A stretch of DNA of 10,651 nt from contig JAIWNF010000205.1 in NCBI GenBank assembly GCA_025093555.1, positions 1 through 10,651 on the forward strand. Direction: 5' to 3'. Below, in pieces: positions 1-6,848 of the stretch. A program made the position numbers and the translations under genes. Source of the DNA: Circinella umbellata (lineage: Eukaryota > Mucoromycota > Mucoromycetes > Mucorales > Lichtheimiaceae). The notes under the pieces are model-generated. The model was not told the origin of the DNA, did not search any database, and was given only the letters and a program-made list of their open reading frames with translations. Positions within the stretch are counted from its first letter, which is position 1; each line of letters begins with the position of its first letter.

Positions 1-1577
1 TGTCTGATCCATGTGGGACAATCGAATGATTTGAGATAAGTCTTTGGACACTTTGCTTATAATGATAATAGCAACCGCGAAGAAGTATTACTGGATCGAT
101 ATTACTTTGGGGAAATGCTTCTTTAAACCCTAAAATGAATCCTTGTCTTTGTGCTTGACTGTAATCCATAATCTAGAATAAAACAAAACCAAAACAAGAC
201 ATTAATACATTGCATTGATATGTCACATACTAGATAATATTCCCAATCGAAAATACAATCGAGTTTCTTTTATCTTTTAGACACGACTTAGCTACATATC
301 GAGTCGGTATAATCTGTCACTTAGTTTCCCATTCGTGCAACGTTATATAACAGGCTTCGTTCCATCGATGGATATTATGGACCACATTACCATGATCAAA
401 TATCACAACCATTACACGCCGGTTTTTCTCTCTCTCCCAGACCATATCTTTTTCGGATTATCATGCTAATACAACCTAGCAAATGTTAAACCTCAAACAA
501 TAATCTATCTCAATGCACCCATTCTCTTTTTTCCCTTCATCTATAGCAATCTATAGCACATCACGATAGCCTGTCATTATATAACATTAAATAATCAGTT
601 CTACATACCAAACCAGAAAAGTTGATATCAATATCTTCATCCAAACGTCCAATGGCAAAAGCAAAAGTTCGAAAGAACGCAAGAAAGTACGCCTTAAAAT
701 TATCAGTTGTTAAACCATCGAGGACAGCTTGGAACATAACGCCAAATTTATCAAGTTCATCAAAAAATATGTTCGTCGAACACAAGTAATACCCTTTCGT
801 GAAGCAATCATAAGTGACATCCGTGAGAATAGGGTGCTTATGAAAGTCAACGCGTGCAGCAACAGCAGGAACAGAAAAAGTGATACAGAATTCAGAAGGC
901 ATGATGTTGACCGACTGAAGGTATCCAGGGAAATCATTCTTCAATTCTTGTAATTCTTCCACAGATCTTTCTAAAGAAGGACGAGTCGAAGAGAGCTCGC
1001 CTGCTTTGGTGAGATAGTTGTGACGATAGTGCTTGATCTTACCATGTCGTTGCAATGTCTTGCTGATCATGTGGATTGGTCTAGCGGGTACTTGTGGACG
1101 TATAACACTAGTACCTACCTTTAACGCATAAGCCGTTTCAGATGGACACTCGAGTACACGTTCTTCCACTTTATCGAGAACTTCCATTGTGTTATGCAAT
1201 GGTTCGTACGTGTCATGCGTATGTGTACCTTTGTGTGCACATTTACCGATACTGCCAATAATCTTGAAGTTTACTTTCACCGAACAAGCAACGTGTTCAA
1301 GAGAACGGTGGTTGCAAAAAGTACAAGGTTCGGCGATTTGACTTGTAATGCGCTTCATACTGCTTGCAGGTCTCACCAACTTGCCACATTTCTCCATGTT
1401 GCATTTAACCGCGCCTAAACACACCTTTGTAACGCTGATACCGCCATTAATCTTGATATGATTTTGCTGAATCAACTGCCAACCAATGTTCAAGTCATAT
1501 TTATACTCACTATCACCTTTTTTACGAAGAGTAACTTCATGATTGATGATACCATTAGGAAATTGAGGAAAAGACAT
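1..1577 (-). CDS. Mutator-like (MULE) transposase, two exons, 3' end outside window
   Basis: This gene encodes a DDE transposase that would act in the nucleus on the ends of a Mutator-like element. Exon 1 is 1577-609 (323 codons) and exon 2 is 172-1, joined in phase 0 over an intron with a GTATGT donor and a TTCTAG acceptor. Residues 53-121 form a GCM1/WRKY-like zinc module: Cys53, 59, 64, 85, 88, 98 and 113, then a His-rich stretch with His115, 119 and 121. The catalytic domain shows Asp253 in TDVTYDCF, the GYYLCST strand, Asp326 in MDYSQAQR at the start of exon 2, and Cys357-x2-His360 in RGCYYHYKQS, an order typical of MULE transposases. The catalytic Glu should lie beyond base 1. The ATG at 1577 fits because the first residues already look domain-like. 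I see no stop or frameshift in either exon. No terminal inverted repeats were identified, so mobility is unknown. The family call is firm; the exact subfamily is inference. Confidence 0.9.
173..608 (-). other. Intron of the MULE transposase gene (436 nt)
   Basis: On the minus strand the donor is TTTG|GTATGT at 608 and the acceptor is TTATTCTAG ending at 173. Splicing joins residues NFSGL to IMDYSQAQ without loss of frame. The intron has stops in the reading frame soon after the donor. It is far longer than the 63-79 nt introns of the Merlin gene in this window, so it may hold an old insertion. An alternative acceptor only 38 nt from the donor (GACAG ending near 571) does not lead into a sensible frame. 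Confidence 0.8.
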
Positions 1578-2200
1578 TGCACAATAAAAAAAAATAATAG
1601 TAATTATAATGAACTACAAAGTAACTTTTGTAAAAATATTTCTGTTTTGTATAAGATATAACTCGGAATATGAAAATAGTAAAATAAATAGAATAATAAT
1701 ATATTTTTTTATTTGATATTTTTTAAGCTAATATAATTATAATTATTGGTAAATATATCTTGGCCATTTGGTAATGTATAGCACTGACGATTAGTAGCCA
1801 AAATAAATAGTAAGAACAAAAATAGAGAAAAGAGAAATAATTAGAAAATCATGGTAATGGGGAAGTTGACTGCTTTTCTTCATTCGACTGTTTTTCCTCG
1901 CTAAAGTGGTCATTTCTGAAATTCAAAATCCTACCTGAAAAATCAAAATCTACGTGAAAAAACACCCACCCATTTGATTATATTAAAATCATTATCGCTT
2001 AACATATATTATCTCAAAAGAACTTGAGAAATCTTAATAAACAATTACGTTGTAATATACAATAATATTACTGGTGCTCACTATAAAAATACATAAGCAT
2101 CTGTTGTAGCTGAATAAATATATCTACTTTTAAATTTAATATAAAAACATCCACACCGGCTACAACATAAATAATTTGAGGAATAATATGTTATAAGAAA
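1578..2200. other. AT-rich spacer, no gene seen
   Basis: This is AT-rich DNA with many A and T runs. It should contain the promoter and 5' leader of the minus-strand MULE gene, but no element stands out. A 9-base inverted pair, TGTTGTAGC near 2103 and GCTACAACA near 2159, is the only symmetry noticed and may be chance. No convincing coding remnant was found on either strand. Confidence 0.5.
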
Positions 2201-2300
2201 TATAATGAATAGGGATCAAGTAATAACATTTCAACATCTTTGGGATTAGATCATTTCAAAAAGTTTAGATCTAAAAAGTTTGATGAATCTTCGAGTTGAT
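2201..2300 (+). pseudogene. Small fragment resembling the orphan-family pseudogene at 8261-9559
   Basis: In one plus-strand frame this reads YNE, stop, GS, then a segment containing SLGLDHF. The decayed gene further right has the matching order YNE, stop, GS, then SLGMD, starting near 9099. The DNA also matches: TATAATGAATARGGATC is shared, followed after a short gap by TCTTTGGGA. The similarity covers only about 55 bases, so this is a remnant at best. Nothing upstream or downstream extends it clearly. It suggests that the family, or an element carrying it, occurs more than once in this genome. Confidence 0.4.
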
Positions 2301-2430
2301 AAAATAATATTTGTCACATTTATTGACTTGCTACAGTTACATTAAAAATGCGGCACACTTTTTCAATCCAATATTTTTATGTTTTTTTTATAAACACCTA
2401 TAAAAAAACCCATTACTACTTTCAATCTTT

Positions 2431-2555
2431 CGGATGACTGCATTATCGGATCGGATGATATACCCATCCGCATCCGCATCCGCATCTGTAAAGACCCATC
2501 TGCATCTGAACTTGCGGATGCGGATGCGGATCGGATGAGCGGATGTCGGATGAGA
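2431..2555. repeat. Inverted CGGATG/CATCCG hexamer array
   Basis: The tract contains CGGAT units at 2431-2457, then CATCCG three times plus CATCTG at 2465-2488, a degenerate CATCTG stretch, and CGGATG-type units again at 2515-2553. Bases 2466-2484 are exactly complementary to 2513-2531, giving a 19-bp stem with a 28-base loop. The GC content is far above that of the surrounding DNA. It is non-coding as far as I can see, and could mark the edge or inner structure of an inserted element. Confidence 0.85.
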
Positions 2556-2686
2556 TGAAGAACGCTATATATTATTGATCAAGTGTACTTATATGTTACT
2601 ATTTTAGTTTAAATATTTTATTATTTCTTTATTTTCTAATACTATTATACATAATAGTGATGTTCAACATTCAATGACTAGTTTCT

Positions 2687-2836
2687 AGCGCCGCCTAATG
2701 TTGGCGTGGAACGCAAACGTCCCCCTACCCGGGAATGTAAAAATATATATTAAGTCCGGTAACGGGTTCAAGGCTATATCTCACGTTCTGAGCTAGCTAG
2801 GTAAAAACAAATTGTAGATTGGAGATCTACGCTCAA
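2687..2836 (+). repeat. 150-bp dispersed repeat, copy A
   Basis: This segment matches 6418-6570 in the same orientation over about 150 bases. Long shared blocks include GCGCCGCCTAA, GCAAACGTCCCCCTACCC, GGCTATATCTCACG and AGCTAGGTAAAA. Homology fades outside these limits. The core can fold: ACGT plus a C-run (2717-2723) faces a G-run plus ATGT (2731-2738). A perfect hairpin, GTAGAT with ATCTAC, lies at 2814-2830. It has no open reading frame. The strand given is relative to copy B only. It could be a short non-autonomous element, the end of a larger element, or a structured RNA; no class was recognised. Confidence 0.8.
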
Positions 2837-2994
2837 TTTTAGTCTAGAAAATATAAATTAGATTAATGTAATCCAACTTTTTTATAAAATTATTGAATAA
2901 TTTGTATGACTTAGTGATATTCCGCAAATATCAAAAAACACCTATTTTTTAATTGCCTATTACTCCGCACTGAGTTTGAACTATCAAATAAAAT

Positions 2995-4328
2995 TTATAC
3001 CACTGAAATCAGAATTTTTCTGGCTTTCAGATGATATAATTTATATTCAGATTCATTAAAAATTAAGTACGGCTGATCCTTAAGCTCTGCTGCGTAGATC
3101 TTAAGAATTAGCCTACCTCCTACTAAAGGCACCTCTGCAGGTGTTGGTAGTGAGGTCTGAGGCAGACTTGAAAGGATTGGAGGGGGAGAGACAACAGGAG
3201 ATTGTTGTGGACTTGGAGGATTTTGAACCAACTGTTCAACTCGGCGACGTTTCTCACTTGTTGTTGTTCCATGAGAAGAACCAGACGGCATACCTGAGGA
3301 AGGATAAGACCCAGAGCCAACAGAAGCAACTATATCATCAAGACTAGGCATAGGATGGTCAGGCCCAGCAGGAAAAGAACCACGGAGTTCAGGATCAGGT
3401 GTTCCATCAAAATGGAAGTCAGCCAGAGGAGCAACACCTTCTCTATCAAATAACTCATCTGGTGAAACCAGACCAGCTAGTTCCTCTGAGTTCATATCAT
3501 CAAGCTCAGCTAAGTCCAAGTCTGGATTAACAAGATCATCATCATCTATATGATCCCCCATAAAAGGGACATGGCAACGACCAAGACGAGCAGAACGATG
3601 GACATTGGGAGCAGCAGCAACGGAATTATCATCAACATCATCCAATTCATCAATTTCCTCCTCAATAGGGGCAACAAAAACCATGTTTTCAGCCAAAGTA
3701 GGAACTTCAACTGAAGTCAGACTTCCAGTAAGTCTAGCTGGAGCTGACTCCAAAGGCAAGGGTGTAGGCAAGACACCAATCAAATTTTGGTATGAACCAT
3801 GATCACAACAACACCATTTCTGTATCTTGGTAACACAGGAGGATTAACAAAATTTAAATCATTTTGTTCCAATTCGGCACCAGCAACAGTGCAAACTCTA
3901 CCCATTTGTTCACCAGTACGACGTGCTTGCATTACACGGCGATAATACCAAATGGATGGATAAAACATCTCAGTATTAACTGAGGAATGGTTAATTACCC
4001 ATTGGTGAGCTAGTGGTATACCTCTCTTGGTAGCACAGTCATTAGTAGAACAACTAGCTATATGCCCCATTCTACACTGATCTCAATGATGCCCAGTAGA
4101 TCGATTACCACCAGCTTCTCTAGCAGAAAAATTGAAGCATAATCTGCCAAGAACAAAACAGCGCTGACAAACATTAATCGGGCATACAAGTCTATAATGG
4201 ACTTCAGGATACAAGACAATAATGGAAGGAACAGCAGTTGTCTCATGTGCACAACGCGCATCAAAGTCCACAGCGTTCTCAAGATATCCATCATAAGTTT
4301 GCATGTTGATGTATGGATGAGCTGACAT
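2995..4328 (-). pseudogene. Broken gene of unknown function: Cys/His-rich N part, acidic Ser/Pro-rich C part
   Basis: Three open segments in order look like one disrupted gene. The first (4328-4083, 81 codons from ATG, beginning MSAHPYIN) has a cysteine cluster CPINVCQRC and ends at a TGA. The same frame continues past that single TGA (4085-4083) for about 100 codons to 3780, with further Cys and His residues (GHIASC, CSTNDC) that could bind zinc. The third segment (3783-2995) is in another frame that overlaps the second over about 3843-3780, so a small indel there is the simplest join. It is acidic (residues 41-53 and 78-115 of that segment), then Ser/Pro-rich (about 140-220), then has a basic C-terminal end. 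Base composition is less AT-rich than the flanks, supporting past coding. No GT..AG intron of normal length explains either break. I do not recognise the family; a mobile-element accessory protein is possible because of its surroundings. Confidence 0.5.
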
Positions 4329-4867
4329 AATAATAATAAAAAAGAAGTAAGGTGAAACAAAAAAGTAACAAAGAAAAAAAATGGTAGCAAATAGCAAGGG
4401 AAAAAACAACTTTGTGAAAAAAGGAGTAAAGTTTTTTTTAAACAGTACCCAAAAGAAATATATATATTATTTTGTATTCAACACCTATTTGTTTGTATCA
4501 CCGAAATGAAAAAGTTTTTATTTCAGCCTTATCCCTATTGAAACCCAAAATCCCCTCTCTCAAACCTAAATTTTAACTCCTCAGATTCCTTCTCTCATAT
4601 TCTTTTATTTATTCTTTGAAACTCAAAGTACTTACTTTATTTTATTCCTTTTCTTTTTTTTTATTATTTTATTACTTTATTATTTTACTTATTTTATTCC
4701 ACTATTTTTATTACCCGTTTACTACCCCTAGCTTAGATATTTTATACTATTGTACCTTTTGTTGTATTCCTAGTACTAGAGGGGGAGAGTGTTACAGACT
4801 TAGTAACAGGCAGACTTCGGTAAAAGCGAACTCATGGTTATATGGGTTGTACAAGCCGGTTCAGCAG

Positions 4868-4898
4868 TATAAAAGGGCTGCTGGGCTGGAAAAATAAA
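4868..4898 (+). promoter_or_regulatory. LTR 1 TATA box and polyadenylation signal
   Basis: TATAAAAG at 4868-4875 is followed by AATAAA at 4893-4898. This close spacing is usual for compact LTRs that carry both the promoter and the 3'-end signal. LTR 2 keeps the same order in a weaker form, supporting function in the ancestor. Confidence 0.6.
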
Positions 4899-4950
4899 AA
4901 ATTAACCTCTTTTTCTACTGTATCATTTATTGACCTGGTTAAAAGTTCAC

Positions 4951-4971
4951 TATAGACAGGACTAGTCTATA
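4951..4971 (+). repeat. Terminal hairpin of LTR 1
   Basis: TATAGAC (4951-4957) and GTCTATA (4965-4971) are perfect inverted arms around a 7-base loop, three bases before the LTR end. The arms are kept in LTR 2 while the loop differs. Confidence 0.7.
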
Positions 4972-5015
4972 ACATTTAAGATGGTTGGTAGATGAAGGTG
5001 TTTTTTCTATTTCAG

Positions 5016-6279
5016 CTCCAAACTGTCCAAATGGGAATCAAATGTGTGCCATTTTCCAAGTGGAATGGTACCTATATGGCACTGTAGATATAGAAACTGC
5101 TGTGGTGCTAAGGCAGTTTCTATGAAAAATACATCCTTTTTTGGTGGCAGGAAGGTTCCTCTTCATAAGGTGATGATGGTGATTTACTTTTTTTTGGCTA
5201 GTGGATTCAATGGTACCAATAAGCAAGTTATTGAGAGTACCAAATTAGCTCTAGATACAGTTACAGATATTATTAATGATGTTTATTTATTAATGGAAGG
5301 GAATTTAAAGCTGGAGGATGTAACTATTGGTAAGCTTATATTCATTTTTATTCTCTTTTTAATAGGTTATTAATAGAATAAATAATTTTACTATTATTTA
5401 ATCAATAGGTGGGCCAGGAATTATTGTTGAAGTGGATGAATCAAAATTTGGCAAAAGAAAAGTATCAAAAAATGGAAAAGGAAAAAAAGTTGATGGTGCT
5501 TGGGTAGTTGGCGGTGTTGAAAGAACACCAGAAAGAAGATGTTTTTTGGCCACAGTGCCTAATAGAAATGCAGAAACACTTACCAACTTATTAACTGCAT
5601 ATATTGCACCTGGAAGTATTATTCATACTGATTGTTGGAAGGGATATAATCAGCTTGAAAATCAGGAAGAAGATTATATCCACAGAACTGTTAATCACTC
5701 TGTAGAGTTTCTATCTTCTGATGGTGTTCATACAAACACTATTGAAGGTAATATTAAATACTGAAAATACTTATAAAAAATTTAGTAATCTAACTTATTA
5801 TTTAAATATTAGGTACATGGAATGGTATAAAAATCAGAGTTGGTGCCAGATATAGAACTAAAAAGCAAATGCCTTGGAAGTTAGTAGAGTTTATTTGGCG
5901 CCATAAACATAGTGATAATTTGTGGCAAGCCTTTATAACTGCATTAAAAGAAGTTTCCTTTGGTGACATTACTAGCCCAAGTAATTCTAATACTTCTAAT
6001 AATAATGAAAACAATACTAGTAATACTAGTGATGGACCAGTTCCTCAATTTACACAAGTAGTATTAATTGATAGTAAATATATAATTATAATCTTTCTAA
6101 AGAAAAAACTTTATACTAAAATTTTTAATTATATAGATAACAGTAGTACCACTGAAGAAGAAAATATAATAGAATCTGAACCATCCTCCTCTTCATCATC
6201 ATCATCCTCAGAAAGTGATGATGATAATTATCAAGATACTACATTTCTTCAACAACAAAAGAGAAGAAGAAACCATTAA
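5016..6279 (+). CDS. Merlin/ISXO2-like (IS1595-type) DDE transposase, introns inferred, 5' end damaged or missing
   Basis: This is a cut-and-paste transposase of the Merlin superfamily, related to bacterial IS1595/IS1016. Inferred exons are about 5016-5329, 5409-5747, 5813-6073 and 6137-6279. Exon 1 has the second half of a zinc ribbon (WHCRYRNC, then a TSFFGG strand). Catalytic residues are Asp in VDESKF (codon 5435), Asp in HTDCWKGY (5630, 65 residues on) and Glu in NTIEG (5744, 38 further), and TWNGIK follows in exon 3. The C-terminal tail is Asn/Ser/Asp-rich with an eight-to-nine Ser run and a basic KRRRNH end that may be a nuclear signal. The frame is open only from 4996 and has no good ATG. 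In another frame, 5015-5047 reads a likely first zinc knuckle (NCPNGNQMC), so a 2-base frameshift near 5044 is probable. A splice acceptor (TATTTCAG, ending 5015) suggests an exon lost upstream. The LTR ends only 41 bases before. Confidence 0.88.
5330..5408 (+). other. Merlin gene intron 1 (79 nt)
   Basis: The intron runs from GTAAGC to CAATAG and interrupts a glycine codon after its first base (G|GT). It contains in-frame stops, and its removal joins TIG to GPGIIVEVDE in frame. It sits a few codons before the first catalytic Asp. Confidence 0.9.
5748..5812 (+). other. Merlin gene intron 2 (65 nt)
   Basis: The intron runs from GTAATA to ATATTAG and again splits a glycine codon after its first base. 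The codon just before it is the catalytic Glu. Splicing restores the TIEG-TWNGIK motif that the family keeps. Confidence 0.9.
6074..6136 (+). other. Probable Merlin gene intron 3 (63 nt)
   Basis: A GTAAAT donor at 6074 and a TATATAG acceptor ending at 6136 bound a 63-nt segment that is open in frame and a multiple of three, so splicing is frame-neutral. The retained version would add a hydrophobic and lysine-rich stretch in the middle of a polar, acidic tail. Composition therefore favours removal, but the sequence alone does not force it. Confidence 0.6.
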
Positions 6280-6417
6280 AAGACTACTATATAATTTTAG
6301 ATTTCCTTTATTATTATTTTCTTTTTTCTACTTTAAATTTTCGAATAAATATTTTTTTTCTACTTATCTTAGATTTTATAATACCAAATCGATATATATT
6401 ATCAACTGCTGTATTCG

Positions 6418-6570
6418 AGCGCCGCCTAACGTTGGCATGGACTGCAAACGTCCCCCTACCCGGGGAACGTAGAAATATATGCTAAGTCTGGTAACACATT
6501 TAGGGCTATATCTCACGATCTAAGCCAGCTAGGTAAAATCTAATTGCAGATTTGAAATCAGTGCGCAATG
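6418..6570 (+). repeat. 150-bp dispersed repeat, copy B
   Basis: This is the second copy of the repeat at 2687-2836, in the same orientation. Here the core hairpin is stronger: ACGTCCCC (6448-6455) faces GGGG, a bulged A, and ACGT (6462-6470). The copies differ at scattered single positions and one-base indels, so they are old or independently inserted. Copy B starts about 140 bases after the Merlin stop codon. Confidence 0.8.
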
Positions 6571-6597
6571 TTCATATATGTGATATATGCAGAGGGT

Positions 6598-6641
6598 TAA
6601 TTCCCAAGATAAGCGACCTCTGTCGCTTATCCTGAGAATTA
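6598..6641 (-). repeat. Hairpin with 20-nt arms and a 4-base loop
   Basis: Arms 6598-6617 and 6622-6641 are complementary except at two positions. The inner 10 pairs (GATAAGCGAC with GTCGCTTATC) are perfect. Both mismatches become G-U pairs if the minus strand is transcribed, so a minus-strand RNA would form an uninterrupted 20-pair stem. It could be a short foldback element, the tip of a transposon end, or an RNA signal. No T-run for Pol III termination is adjacent. Confidence 0.8.
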
Positions 6642-6665
6642 GTTGAAAGTTATAACATACCTGAT

Positions 6666-6848
6666 TCAAATAGAACTTCTATGACATACATTATATGGAC
6701 GATGACCTTGATAATCAACTTCTGGAGTCAATTTATTAGAACGAATTCTAATACAGGTGTTAAGTCTAACACAACGACGTTCGAAATCATTAATGGTTAA
6801 ACTACCATTATGTGTTAAGGTATGGTGCATTCTGTCTGAAACCGTCAT
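6666..6848 (-). CDS. Small open frame of unknown function (60 aa), doubtful
   Basis: An ATG at 6848 opens 60 codons to a TGA at 6666-6668. The product would be basic and Arg/Asn-rich (for example FERRCVRLNTC) with no recognised motif. The stretch is less AT-rich than the DNA on both sides, a weak hint of past coding. Just past the stop, on the same strand, lies CAGGTATGTTA, a good splice-donor match, so this could be an exon piece whose frame has been lost. I cannot name a family. It may be chance. Confidence 0.25.
   Translation of the reverse strand: MTVSDRMHHTLTHNGSLTINDFERRCVRLNTCIRIRSNKLTPEVDYQGHRPYNVCHRSSI

Larger units (their letters stand above)
4660..4974 (+). mobile_element. 3' end of an LTR retrotransposon: pre-PPT region, polypurine tract and LTR 1
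   Basis: A polypurine tract (AGAGGGGGAGAG, 4778-4789) directly precedes a 185-bp LTR at 4790-4974 that starts TGTTAC and ends ATAACA, giving TGTTA/TAACA inverted termini. The pyrimidine-rich stretch before the tract (from about 4660, including ACCCGTTT and ATTGTAC) matches the same position in the second element near 7940-8000, so it is the last part of the internal region. A tract just before the LTR marks this as a 3' LTR. No gag-pol coding and no 5' LTR are seen in the window. The layout fits a Ty3-like fungal retrotransposon, but without reverse transcriptase the superfamily is inference. Confidence 0.75.

Noticed and set aside
729..1418. Plus-strand open frames of about 74 residues
   Set aside because: They are opposite-strand shadows of the MULE transposase exon.
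2100..2170. TGTTGTAGC/GCTACAACA inverted pair as transposon termini
   Set aside because: Nine bases with a 47-base gap, no target duplication and no second copy; chance is likely.
2687..2836. tRNA-derived SINE, from a TAGCTCAG-like A box on the minus strand and GGTTCAAGGC on the plus strand
   Set aside because: The two boxes are on opposite strands and the B-box-like match is not kept in copy B. A Pol III origin is not supported.
4083..4113. A micro-intron of about 32 nt removing the TGA in the minus-strand broken gene
   Set aside because: GT and AG are present, but the length is below normal fungal intron size and no branch site fits.
4616..4897. 93-residue plus-strand open frame
   Set aside because: It runs through the pyrimidine-rich pre-PPT region, the polypurine tract and into the LTR, so it is a by-product of composition. 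The same applies to 7762-8043 in the second element.
6418..6470. Possible twister ribozyme, because GCCGCCTAAC resembles the start of known twister sequences
   Set aside because: The other required parts are missing: no downstream GGCGG to close the first stem and no conserved AAGCCCG and GGAGGG segments. The resemblance is limited to about ten bases.
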